Positions 1 to 7,574 of a stretch of DNA of 12,835 bases are shown here, one piece after another. A program made the position numbers and the translations under genes. Below the pieces are notes generated by a model. That model searched no databases, was not told the DNA's origin, and saw only the letters and a program-made list of their open reading frames with translations. Source of the DNA: Clostridia bacterium (GTDB taxonomy: Bacteria > Bacillota > Clostridia > Saccharofermentanales > UBA5734). The first letter of the stretch is position 1. The number at the start of each line of letters is the position of its first letter. The stretch is from the NCBI GenBank assembly GCA_018056585.1, contig JAGPFK010000010.1, positions 1-12,835 of the forward strand, given 5' to 3'.

Positions 1-1
1 A

Positions 2-124
2 AATCCGGATGCGGTTATCCCGTCAAGGATCAAAACGGAAGCGGTCACAGATAACGGACAGCTTCAGATCAAAATTCCTGCCTTATCCTGGAATGTGATC
101 CGGTTAGAAGCCGTGAAGGGGTGA
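2..124 (+). CDS. C-terminal end of a probable GH51 alpha-L-arabinofuranosidase (partial)
   Basis: An open frame enters from the left edge and ends at TGA 122-124, giving 40 residues. It starts NPDAVIPSR and ends LSWNVIRLEAVKG. The final beta-strand pattern (a short LP/IP segment, then SWNVIRL) is what I recall from the C-terminal beta-sandwich of intracellular GH51 alpha-L-arabinofuranosidases. Those enzymes release terminal arabinose from arabino-oligosaccharides. No catalytic residue lies in this fragment, so the assignment rests on the tail alone. It reads in the same direction as the transporter operon downstream, which would suit a glycan locus extending to the left. Another beta-sandwich-capped glycosidase remains possible. 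Confidence 0.5.
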   Translation, partial: NPDAVIPSRIKTEAVTDNGQLQIKIPALSWNVIRLEAVKG

Positions 125-187
125 ATGCAGATGAAGATCAGATCAATTTAATTCATTTGCTTTTACAGCCAGCATGGTTTGCGATAT

Positions 188-215
188 TTGAATCTTATAG
201 ACATTTATATAAGAT
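188..215 (+). promoter_or_regulatory. Candidate promoter with an embedded palindrome upstream of the AraC-type regulator
   Basis: The 248-base stretch from 125 to 372 contains no convincing gene. Within it, TTGAAT (188-193) and TAAGAT (210-215) are spaced by 16 bases and could be -35 and -10 elements. A perfect 8-bp inverted repeat, ATCTTATA (192-199) and TATAAGAT (208-215) with an 8-base loop, lies over the spacer and the -10. That is the normal position for an operator, so autoregulation is possible. The same repeat could be a weak transcript-end hairpin for the upstream gene, since a TTTT run follows at 221-224. Neither hexamer is close to consensus. The rest of the stretch shows nothing I can name. 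Confidence 0.3.
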
Positions 216-372
216 GCAAGTTTTGATTCACAATGCAATTTGGCTTCATGGGTTACGTCATACAAAATAATAGGTAATCACTCTTCCGGCAGGCGATGAA
301 CAACCGAGTGTTTCAGATCGTAAGGCATAGTTTTTTAAATAGCATTGTTCTATTTTGTGGGATCTTTTTGTT

Positions 373-1272
373 ATGAAATATAAGATACTTGATTTAAATG
401 ATTCAGAAGCGCCTATACATGCATACATTCATTTCCAAGGCATTAATTATGATCAGGAAATGACGTTGGTTCAATGTGGCCATCAAAAGACAACACCGGC
501 ATATGGTTATGGCCCCATGATCAGGGATCATTACCTGATTCATTTTATACAGACGGGTAAAGGAAAATTAAATTTACACAATCGTATTTTTACGATCACG
601 GAGCAACATTGTTTTCTTATTTATCCACATCAAATTGCTTATTACGAATCAGATGAAGCAGATCCATGGGACTATTACTGGATCGGTTTGAGTGGCTACG
701 ATGTTGAACGTGTCTTAGAACAAGCAGGTTTCACGTATAACCGTTTTATTTTACCATTAATCAGTGCAGAGCAACTATTTCAAACATTACAACAAATGGT
801 GACTTCAATTACTGACCCGGAAATTGATTTACTGTTAAATGGGCTTTTAAGAATTGCACTTCACTACCTGGTCAGGAATAAAGAATGGATTCAATCGGAT
901 TTTACTGTTGAAGCAATTGACGATCCTAAGCTGGCAAGCTGTCAAACAAATATGGATGATGAATATGTTCGGATTATAACCAGCATTATTCAGACAAGTT
1001 ATATGCAAAATATTCAAATAGAGGAAATTGCAAACAGAATGGGTTTAAACCGTAGTTATTTGACTTCGATCTTTAAGAAGCATACCGGCAAATCAATACG
1101 CTCATATCTGTCTGAATTTCGAATTGAGCAAGCTTGCATTTTGCTTAAGGATAAACGGCGAAGCATAGAATCAATTGCTCATGAGACCGGATTTAATGAC
1201 CCTCTTTATTTTTCCAGAGCATTTAAAAATATAAAGGGCTATTCACCAAGCGAATATAGAAAAGTTTTTTAG
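373..1272 (+). CDS. AraC-family transcriptional regulator of the sugar locus
   Basis: This is a 299-residue, two-domain regulator. The N-terminal part (about 30-130) has the cupin-like AraC ligand-binding pattern, including YLIHFIQTGKGKL and PWDYYWIGLSG, as in MsmR-like sugar sensors. The C-terminal 95 residues hold two helix-turn-helix units: about 215-236 (IEEIANRMGLNRSYLTSIFK) and 264-287 (SIESIAHETGFNDPLYFSRAFK). The family signature GYSPSEYRK closes the protein. I prefer ATG 373 to the in-frame TTG at 355: nothing like a ribosome binding site precedes 355, while GTGGGA (357-362) precedes 373, though this site is weak. The gene reads toward the binding-protein gene 181 bases downstream, so it most likely activates that operon in response to a sugar. 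The inducer cannot be inferred. Confidence 0.93.
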   Translation: MKYKILDLNDSEAPIHAYIHFQGINYDQEMTLVQCGHQKTTPAYGYGPMIRDHYLIHFIQTGKGKLNLHNRIFTITEQHCFLIYPHQIAYYESDEADPWDYYWIGLSGYDVERVLEQAGFTYNRFILPLISAEQLFQTLQQMVTSITDPEIDLLLNGLLRIALHYLVRNKEWIQSDFTVEAIDDPKLASCQTNMDDEYVRIITSIIQTSYMQNIQIEEIANRMGLNRSYLTSIFKKHTGKSIRSYLSEFRIEQACILLKDKRRSIESIAHETGFNDPLYFSRAFKNIKGYSPSEYRKVF

Positions 1273-1295
1273 TCATCTATCATTTGTCCATATTT

Positions 1296-1304
1296 TGCTA
1301 TAAT
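1296..1304 (+). promoter_or_regulatory. Extended -10 promoter candidate for the transporter operon
   Basis: In the 181-base gap between the regulator and the binding-protein gene, TGCTATAAT is a perfect extended -10 element (TG, one base, TATAAT at 1299-1304). No good -35 hexamer lies 16-18 bases upstream, a common arrangement where an AraC-type activator helps recruit polymerase. A second TATAAT at 1346-1351 (preceded by GATG) also lacks a -35 and is an alternative. The leader would be about 95-145 bases long. It contains two direct copies of TAGCTGC (1397-1403 and 1422-1428), whose role, if any, is unknown. Confidence 0.5.
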
Positions 1305-1453
1305 CGCTCTATTTGAATGCCATCTGCCTTATTATAGACTAGATGTATAATTTGGCAATGCAGTAAACCGTGAGTTTTGTGCTAGTTATCTATTGTTAGC
1401 TGCGAACAATGGTTTGATGCATAGCTGCTTTGTATGATAAGGAGGAGATGAAC

Positions 1454-3184
1454 ATGAAATTAAAACGTCCATTAGCATGCTTAATTGCCTTTGTTTTAAT
1501 GTTCCTTTTTGCGGTTGGATGTCAACCACAAGCAACCACAGAACAATCCGAGACGCAAGCAAGTGTGACTTCGTCAGAATCCACATCAACGACCGAACCC
1601 ATTAAAAATATCAACCGATTTGGCTGGGCTGTGCCCGAAAAAACCATAGAAATTAATTGTTACAATGGTGAGGGTTATTATGCACCAACTGAGGAGCAAA
1701 AGCAGGGCAGAGCCAACATGGAAAAGTACCTTTTGGAGGAATTTAATGTCAAAATTAATATGATGACAACTGATGGAGATGGCACCGAATACCTTAATCT
1801 CATGTTGTCAACAGGAGAATATCCGGAAGTTATTTATAACATCAGCTATGAAAATGTTTTAAGGCTAAAAGATCTTGAAAAAGCCCAAGATCTGACAAAT
1901 TATGTTGAAATGTATGGTCAGGATATCATTAAAGATATCGGTGATTTATATCCCTTGTTTCTTGATAGTGAGAATAAACTTTGGTATATCCCGATTGGTG
2001 TCGGAGCTTTGATGGAATTGCCGGATTACTCGGCTCATGTCAGATGGGATGAGTATACGGCCATCGGCAAGCCCAAGATTGAAACACCGGATGATTATTA
2101 CAATGTTATTAACCAAATTCTTGAAGAATTTCCGACGACGCCGGCAGGAGAAAGCAGATATACATTGTCTCTTTATGATCAAGGAGATCCTGCTGGAAGT
2201 TTTGGAGGATATTGGGGCCTGAAAAGAGGATGGAAAGAAAGTTCTGATCATTCTCTGACATACTGGGCTTTTACTGACGAAGGGAAGGCAATGACCAAAT
2301 GGTTTAACCGCTGGTGGACCGATGGAAAGATGGATCCTGATGCGTTTGCCAATAATTTTGATGAGTGGAAAGCAAAATTTTCCAATGAGCGCATTGTTGG
2401 TGCAATAGGCGGATGGTGGATTGCATATAACGCAGGACATGAAATCTGGATGTTGACAGATCCCAACTGGACAGAAGACAAGCGTTTTGTCCAGGTTGGA
2501 TTCAAGGCTCCTGAAGCGGAAGCTGCGACAGTAACCGGAAAAAACAAGTATGGCTGGGCAAACACCGTTATTACAGATAAAGCAGACAATATAGAAGAAA
2601 TCATGAAGTTCATCAATTTTCAGGCCACGGAACCGCTTGGACTTGCCTTATTCGGCTGGGGTATCCCCAATGGTGTCCCGTCTTATAAAGATCCGAATAA
2701 ATTGATTAAACTATGGAATATTGACGAGAACGGAAACTGGTCATTTGATCCGGAGGCGAAACAGCAGTTCATAACAGAAACATGGGATTATCCGGCAGAA
2801 GGTGTTGTAAATCCAGGAGTGTTTGTCTTTTTTACACATTGTAACCGTTGGGCAGATGGCGTTCATTGTATTTGGGGCAATCAGATGTGGTATGAAGAGA
2901 ATAAATGGAAGTCCATGATGATCGAAAACATGAAAGGGACCATCTATGATTTCACACCAATGGCATTGCGCGATAAAGATCAAAACGTTGTTCTAACAGA
3001 GCAGGCTATAAAAGATACCTGGAAGCAGCATTGGCCATTGGTGGTTCAATCAGCCAATGATGCAGAATTCGATCAGCGGTGGACTGAATTTCAGGAAGCA
3101 CTCCGCTCTGTCGGTATTGAAGAATACACGAAAATTACTGAAAATAATTACAAAAACAATCTTGCTAAACTTGGCCAGAAATAA
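1454..3184 (+). CDS. Extracellular solute-binding lipoprotein of a sugar ABC importer (LplA/YtcQ type)
   Basis: This 576-residue protein begins with a lipoprotein signal: MKLKR, a hydrophobic stretch, then FAVGC with the lipidated cysteine at residue 23. A Gln/Thr/Ser-rich linker (about 24-50) follows. The mature part has the length and tryptophan/tyrosine-rich character of the long LplA/YtcQ-like family 1 solute-binding proteins, which bind oligosaccharides outside the membrane and deliver them to LplB/LplC-type permeases. ATG 1454 is chosen because AGGAGG (1440-1445) is 8 bases upstream. ATG 1448 would be only 2 bases away, and the TTG further up lies ahead of the binding site. The gene is first in the operon. 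Its stop is followed by a strong hairpin that may favour its expression over the permeases. The ligand is not deducible, but neighbouring glycosidases suggest an alpha-galactoside or GalNAc-containing glycan. Confidence 0.92.
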   Translation: MKLKRPLACLIAFVLMFLFAVGCQPQATTEQSETQASVTSSESTSTTEPIKNINRFGWAVPEKTIEINCYNGEGYYAPTEEQKQGRANMEKYLLEEFNVKINMMTTDGDGTEYLNLMLSTGEYPEVIYNISYENVLRLKDLEKAQDLTNYVEMYGQDIIKDIGDLYPLFLDSENKLWYIPIGVGALMELPDYSAHVRWDEYTAIGKPKIETPDDYYNVINQILEEFPTTPAGESRYTLSLYDQGDPAGSFGGYWGLKRGWKESSDHSLTYWAFTDEGKAMTKWFNRWWTDGKMDPDAFANNFDEWKAKFSNERIVGAIGGWWIAYNAGHEIWMLTDPNWTEDKRFVQVGFKAPEAEAATVTGKNKYGWANTVITDKADNIEEIMKFINFQATEPLGLALFGWGIPNGVPSYKDPNKLIKLWNIDENGNWSFDPEAKQQFITETWDYPAEGVVNPGVFVFFTHCNRWADGVHCIWGNQMWYEENKWKSMMIENMKGTIYDFTPMALRDKDQNVVLTEQAIKDTWKQHWPLVVQSANDAEFDQRWTEFQEALRSVGIEEYTKITENNYKNNLAKLGQK

Positions 3185-3196
3185 TACCTGATAGTT

Positions 3197-3230
3197 GGGC
3201 AGGCAAGGCTTTAAAGAGCCTTGCCTGCCC
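3197..3230 (+). promoter_or_regulatory. Perfect 14-bp intercistronic RNA hairpin, no T-tract
   Basis: GGGCAGGCAAGGCT (3197-3210) and AGCCTTGCCTGCCC (3217-3230) are exact reverse complements separated by 6 bases (TTAAAG). The stem is GC-rich and should be very stable in RNA. It is followed by TGATCAAAGATAA, not by a run of T, so it does not look like a full intrinsic terminator. Its place between a binding-protein gene and its permease genes matches the known strategy of protecting the upstream message from 3' decay, or of partial termination, to make more binding protein than permease. Confidence 0.8.
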
Positions 3231-3251
3231 TGATCAAAGATAAACTGATCA
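3231..3251 (+). promoter_or_regulatory. TGATCA pair flanking the permease ribosome binding site
   Basis: Two copies of TGATCA (3231-3236 and 3246-3251) are separated by 9 bases. The sequence is self-complementary, so the copies can pair as a 6-bp stem directly after the larger hairpin. The second copy shares its last A with the AGGAGG (3251-3256) that serves the permease start at 3262. Such pairing could lower initiation there. The stem is short and may be chance. Confidence 0.25.
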
Positions 3252-3261
3252 GGAGGATTTC

Positions 3262-4209
3262 ATGTTTCGAAAAACATCTGTTTTGCAATCATCCAGCAAA
3301 TGGCATCAGTTTTTTAGAAGCCTTCGGACACAAAAGCAACTCTGGATGTTATGTATTCCAATTATCATCTGGGTTATTATTTTTAACTATTATCCAATGT
3401 ATGGCGTCTTAATGGCTTTTGTTGATTTTATGCCCGGCCGGAGTATTTTTGAGTGTCGTTTTGTTGGCTTTAAACATTTTATATGGTTTGTGACAAATCC
3501 TGCATTTCCACAGCTCATGCGCAATACCCTGGCCATGAGCGGCCTTGGCTTAACGCTTGGTTTTATTGCGCCAATTCTGTTTAGCCTTCTGCTGAATGAA
3601 ATCGGACATCTTCGAGTCAAAAAAATGGTGCAGACCATATCATATCTGCCGCATTTCATTTCATGGGTCGCGGCTGGCAGCATAGTCTTTTTACTTTTAT
3701 CCAGCGACGGCGTGATTAACAGCATTTTAAAACAACTGAATCTCATCGAACAAAGCATACCTTTTCTGACACACGGTCCTTACTACTGGATGATTTATAC
3801 CTTAGTCAACATGTGGAAAGGAATCGGTTGGTCATCAATTATCTATTTATCCGCTATTGCAGGTATTGATGAAGAATTATATCAGGCAGGTGCCATTGAT
3901 GGACTTGGAAGATTGGGGATGGCCAAATATATTACATTGCCATCGATACTACCGACGATTGTTTTATTATGGATTATGGGAATCGGCGGGATTTTAAATG
4001 CTGGCTTTGAACAGCATTTGATTATTGGCAATCCGATGACGCAAAGCTATTGGGATGTCCTTGATACTTTTTCATACCGATATGGTGTTCAGCAGGGCTA
4101 TTATTCAATGGGAACAGCCGTTAGCCTGATGAAATCAGTCATCGGATTTATATTGGTCTATCTAACAAATAGATTATCTAAACGTGTCTTTGATGTTGCT
4201 TTATTTTAA
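3262..4209 (+). CDS. Sugar ABC transporter permease, LplB type
   Basis: This 315-residue integral membrane protein has about six hydrophobic segments (near 29-48, 88-112, 128-147, 175-200, 228-246 and 284-304). The cytoplasmic EAA loop that contacts the ATPase is at about 207-231 (YQAGAIDGLGRLGMAKYITL, then PSILP). The opening NYYPMYGVLMAF and the LNEI...KK...YLPHFISW block are typical of the LplB/YteP subfamily of oligosaccharide importers. ATG 3262 is preceded by AGGAGG 5 bases upstream. It pairs with the next gene to form the heteromeric channel. No ATP-binding subunit is encoded here. In Bacillus, importers of this type are known to use the shared ATPase MsmX, and the same is inferred here. 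Confidence 0.94.
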   Translation: MFRKTSVLQSSSKWHQFFRSLRTQKQLWMLCIPIIIWVIIFNYYPMYGVLMAFVDFMPGRSIFECRFVGFKHFIWFVTNPAFPQLMRNTLAMSGLGLTLGFIAPILFSLLLNEIGHLRVKKMVQTISYLPHFISWVAAGSIVFLLLSSDGVINSILKQLNLIEQSIPFLTHGPYYWMIYTLVNMWKGIGWSSIIYLSAIAGIDEELYQAGAIDGLGRLGMAKYITLPSILPTIVLLWIMGIGGILNAGFEQHLIIGNPMTQSYWDVLDTFSYRYGVQQGYYSMGTAVSLMKSVIGFILVYLTNRLSKRVFDVALF

Positions 4210-4226
4210 AATGGAGGAACAGCACA

Positions 4227-5126
4227 TTGAGGAAAGCACCTTATATTAAAAAAACTGTTTCTGGTACAGTATTTGATGTAATAAACGGCATATTCTTTTT
4301 TCTGTTTACTGTACTGATGATATATCCATTTATAAATATTCTCGCGATTTCATTTAATGATGGAATAGACGCGGCCCGTGGCGGCATTTACTTATGGCCG
4401 CGAATGTTTACAACATCTAATTATGAATATGTATTCTCGAACCGTGATCTGCTGCGAGGCACGGGCGTTTCGGTTTTGCGCGTTGTGGTTGGAACAGTGA
4501 CTGGCGTAACCTGCAATGCCTTATTAGGGTACATTGTTAGTTGTCGTAATTTCTATGGACGCAAGTTCATGCGTATTCTCTTTGTTATCACGATGTATTT
4601 CAGCGGTGGCTTAATCCCAACCTATCTGCTTATGGTCCGGCTTGGATTTGTCAATTCCTTCCATGTCTATTGGGTTCCTTCATTATTTAGTGCTTATTAC
4701 ATGATTCTTGCTTCTTCTTTTATTCAAAATTTACCCGAAAGCTTGTTTGAATCTGCGCGTATTGATGGTGCATCTGAATTGAGAATTTTTGCAAAAATCG
4801 TGATGCCTTTAAGTGTTCCAATGCTTGCCTGCCTTGCAATTTATATTGGTGTTGGGCATTGGAATTCATGGTTTGATGTTTCTTTATACAGTAAAGATGG
4901 CCAATGGGATAATTTGCAGATTATCCTTTATCGTTTGCTGGTTCAGGCAACGGCAATGCAAAAAATACTTGAGCAACAGCGTTTATCTGAGAAGATGAGG
5001 ACATTGCAGCCGCAAACGGTCAGGGCAGCCACGACAATCGTTGTGACTGTACCCATTATTTTCATATATCCCTTTTTTCAGCGATATTTTATTTCCGGGA
5101 TAACAATAGGCGCGGTTAAAGGCTAA
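4227..5126 (+). CDS. Sugar ABC transporter permease, LplC/YtcP type
   Basis: This 299-residue second permease subunit has an N-terminal membrane segment at about 20-40 followed by ILAISFNDGIDAARGGIYLWP. The wording matches the LplC/YtcP group, whose members carry an 'AARGG/VARGE...LWP' stretch at this point. Further hydrophobic segments lie near 82-104, 115-135, 150-165, 198-210 and 268-290. The EAA loop is at 173-196 (FESARIDGASELRIFAKIVM). The start is TTG 4227: GGAGG (4213-4217) is 9 bases upstream, and the first in-frame ATG would remove the first membrane helix. It lies 17 bases after the previous permease and is surely co-transcribed with it. Confidence 0.94.
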   Translation: MRKAPYIKKTVSGTVFDVINGIFFFLFTVLMIYPFINILAISFNDGIDAARGGIYLWPRMFTTSNYEYVFSNRDLLRGTGVSVLRVVVGTVTGVTCNALLGYIVSCRNFYGRKFMRILFVITMYFSGGLIPTYLLMVRLGFVNSFHVYWVPSLFSAYYMILASSFIQNLPESLFESARIDGASELRIFAKIVMPLSVPMLACLAIYIGVGHWNSWFDVSLYSKDGQWDNLQIILYRLLVQATAMQKILEQQRLSEKMRTLQPQTVRAATTIVVTVPIIFIYPFFQRYFISGITIGAVKG

Positions 5127-5153
5127 ACTAACAGTCGAAGGAGGCTACAACAC

Positions 5154-7253
5154 ATGCACGGTAGCTGTCAACATGAGCCACCGCTTTGTCATGCTGAGCT
5201 CATTATAGACCCGGCTCAGCGCTCTTATGAGTATCAGTACAATAAGAAAATCCGATTCACACTCCAGCTTGACTCAGACCAACCCCTTCAGTATCGAAAA
5301 GGATCAGATGGAGATCTTGTTTCCACACCCTTTCATCAGCAGGCTTTTTTTTCGAGTCCAGTTGAGCAATGGGCAACGGTTTGTATTTCATTATCCAGAA
5401 ACGCACGGGTAATGAAACCTGGCAGGGCGGTTGAAAAGGTTATTTTGGGGCAATCCGGGCAACCGCTGATTTATGGTGTTAATGGGGTTTATGATCAGGA
5501 TCATGATCTTTTGATTGCATGGTACGAAAGGCCTTTTGAATGGTTATCTGATCGGTTCCAGATAAATGACGATGGGGCGATTGCATATTTTCGCGTCTTG
5601 TTGGGTCCGGAGCCATGGATTGTGCACTGGCAGATGCAATATTATCGCCAACATCTCGGGTTTTCACATTATCGCCCGTGGGTGTATCAACCGAATCCAG
5701 AGTCTATAGCCGGCTGGTGTTCATGGGAAGCGTATCACAAAAATGTATCGTTGGAAAAAGTATCTGAAGCGGTCAGTATGTTAAAAGATAAATTACAACC
5801 CTATGGCCTTTTGTACATACAGATAGATGATGGGTATCAGAAACCGGTGCAGCCTTTCAAAGAAGATGGCACACTAGCTGAATCTTTTATTCATACAAAC
5901 GAACAATTTCCCGGCGGACATGCTGCTTTGGTCCAAACAATTGCTTCCAGAGGCTTTAAACCAGGCATTTGGTCGAATGTATCTGTCAATAATCCTTTAT
6001 TTGCAAAAAAATCCCCTTATATTTTTAAAGATGCCGATGGCGATCCTATTATCTGCGACTGGCTGACCTATTGCCTGGACATGACGCCCTCCTGTCAAAA
6101 ACTACATATTGAGCCGCTCTATTCTGCTTTTCGGGACTATGGCTACAAATATGTCAAAGTTGATTCGCTTCGTCATTTATTATTTGACGGATTAAGACCC
6201 ATTGCAGCTTCTGGCCAAATAAGCTTGTACGAAGCTGATAGGCGATTTTGTGATCTGATATCAATGATACGGAATACCTTGGGCGACGACTGTTATTTGC
6301 TGGTTTGCTGGGGCGTGCTGAGCGAGGCAATCGGGAAAGCTGACGCTTGCCGAATTGCAACCGATGCCAATCCCTCCTGGAAAGCCATTCGAATGCAACT
6401 TTTCGAAACAGCGCGCTGGTATTTTGCTCAACGCATTTTATTTACAATCGATCCGGATCACATCTGCGTAAGAACAAATCTAGAATGGGCTCAAAGTGTT
6501 CTTTCTTTGACGTCTCTCTCTGGCTGTCTGATGATGCTGTCAGATGATCCGAATTTATATGATGAAAAACGAATCGATCTCATCAAGAAAACACTGCCTC
6601 CATTAATGTCAACAACCGCTGAAACAGGTCCTCTGGATTTTGCCATGCCTGCGTGGGCATCTGATCTGATGGATAAAAAAGAACTTTTTAGTGAGACATT
6701 GTTTGGATCGCTGTGGTGTTGGCATTTACGCTCAAATTCCCAGGCATGGGTGGTTGCTTTGCGCGTGGGTATCGAGCCACAGCTTCCTTTACGCTGCACC
6801 TTAGAAGCTTTAGGACTTGATCCGGCCAAAACTTATTTTGCTTTTGATTTTTGGCAGGGAAAGTATCTGGGCCTTATAACGGAGGCACTGAATTTCCATG
6901 CACTGGATTTAGGGGCTTGCCAGGTTGTTGCTATAAGGCAACTAGATCACCGCCCTCAGTTTGTTGCCTCAGATCGACATGTCAGTATGGACATGGTTGG
7001 GGTGAAGGATGAGATCTGGCAAGAATCAACGCAGATTTTGCAATTGTTATTGGTGGGTGTTCCAGGAGATAAAAATACATATTGGATTCGGATACCTGAG
7101 GGATGGGAGATGAGCAGAATTGATTCAAAAACAGCTATTATTGAAGAGGCTGTTGTGTATGATGCTCCAAATCAGGATGAAAAAGATCACATCCTTAAAG
7201 TTTCTATTTGTTTTTTAGACCGTGAAGACAGGCTTGATTTTCATTTTTTGTGA
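5154..7253 (+). CDS. GH36-type alpha-galactosidase-like glycoside hydrolase, cytoplasmic
   Basis: This 699-residue enzyme has no signal peptide. An N-terminal beta-sandwich (about 1-180) precedes a TIM barrel (about 185-480) and a C-terminal beta domain. Clan D landmarks are visible: CSWEAYHKN (189-197), IQIDDGYQ with the sugar-binding Asp pair D225/D226, a probable nucleophile D337 in YKYVKVDS, and a probable acid/base D404 in CRIATDANPSW. These fit the retaining mechanism of GH36 enzymes and resemble the Thermotoga GalA layout more than the long, tetrameric Firmicutes alpha-galactosidases. The residues after the nucleophile (SLRHLLFDG) and the strand-6 segment (VCWGVLSEAIG) differ from the family pattern I know, so specificity may not be simple alpha-galactose. 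AAGGAGG (5138-5144) sits 9 bases before ATG 5154. It lies 27 bases after the permease gene and is likely the last gene of the operon. Confidence 0.82.
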   Translation: MHGSCQHEPPLCHAELIIDPAQRSYEYQYNKKIRFTLQLDSDQPLQYRKGSDGDLVSTPFHQQAFFSSPVEQWATVCISLSRNARVMKPGRAVEKVILGQSGQPLIYGVNGVYDQDHDLLIAWYERPFEWLSDRFQINDDGAIAYFRVLLGPEPWIVHWQMQYYRQHLGFSHYRPWVYQPNPESIAGWCSWEAYHKNVSLEKVSEAVSMLKDKLQPYGLLYIQIDDGYQKPVQPFKEDGTLAESFIHTNEQFPGGHAALVQTIASRGFKPGIWSNVSVNNPLFAKKSPYIFKDADGDPIICDWLTYCLDMTPSCQKLHIEPLYSAFRDYGYKYVKVDSLRHLLFDGLRPIAASGQISLYEADRRFCDLISMIRNTLGDDCYLLVCWGVLSEAIGKADACRIATDANPSWKAIRMQLFETARWYFAQRILFTIDPDHICVRTNLEWAQSVLSLTSLSGCLMMLSDDPNLYDEKRIDLIKKTLPPLMSTTAETGPLDFAMPAWASDLMDKKELFSETLFGSLWCWHLRSNSQAWVVALRVGIEPQLPLRCTLEALGLDPAKTYFAFDFWQGKYLGLITEALNFHALDLGACQVVAIRQLDHRPQFVASDRHVSMDMVGVKDEIWQESTQILQLLLVGVPGDKNTYWIRIPEGWEMSRIDSKTAIIEEAVVYDAPNQDEKDHILKVSICFLDREDRLDFHFL

Positions 7254-7574
7254 TCAGAAGATGGCTCATCTGCTCAAACTGGGGAGTCTGTCTTTGAGAT
7301 TGAGCAAAATATACTTTGCGGCGGACTCTTTTAACAGGCAATCTGAAAGAATATTGAAGTATTCTATCTTTTGGCAGCTATTTCTTTTTGGTTAAATATT
7401 TTCTATATTTGGTCACTGCATGAATTGGTTTCGCCGGTTCCCAATAATCCTCTCTCTGCTGATTGGGAATATGTAAAGCTATATACCTGCATTAAAAAAC
7501 ACAGCATAAACTATACGTGAAGAATTAATCTTAATATTAAATGGATTCATAAGAAGAAGCAGAGGTGATGACTT
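7254..7574. other. 321-base intergenic gap with small inverted repeats, no gene
   Basis: No open frame here has a plausible ribosome binding site. Three inverted repeats are visible. TGCTCAA/TTGAGCA (7271-7277 and 7300-7306) has a 22-base loop and follows the GH36 stop closely. AGAATA/TATTCT (7348-7353 and 7360-7365) has a 6-base loop. TTCCCAAT/ATTGGGAA (7438-7445 and 7462-7469) has a 16-base loop and could be an operator. None is followed by a T-run, so no clear intrinsic terminator ends the upstream operon. The size of the gap suggests that the next gene has its own control. Confidence 0.6.
7371..7398 (+). promoter_or_regulatory. Weak promoter candidate for the GH101/GH129-like gene
   Basis: TTGGCA (7371-7376) and TAAATA (7393-7398) are spaced by 16 bases and could be sigma-A elements. 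The leader to the GTG start at 7575 would be about 170 bases and would contain the TTCCCAAT/ATTGGGAA repeat. Neither hexamer is perfect, and the region is AT-rich, so chance matches are expected. Confidence 0.25.

Noticed and set aside
125..151. Eight-codon frame starting right after the GH51-like stop
   Set aside because: It is too short, has no strong ribosome binding site and no sign of a leader-peptide design.
1946..2440. A 164-codon open frame on the minus strand inside the binding-protein gene
   Set aside because: It is antisense to a confident lipoprotein gene, has no recognisable motif and no ribosome binding site, and its composition mirrors the opposite strand.
3197..3251. Intrinsic terminator after the binding-protein gene
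   Set aside because: The stem is perfect, but no T-run follows, and the permeases just downstream need the same transcript; treated as an RNA stability or attenuation element.
7425..7445. Possible CcpA (cre) site in TTGGTTTCGCCGGTTCC
   Set aside because: It has too few matches to the TGWAANCGNTNWCA consensus and no symmetry beyond the centre.
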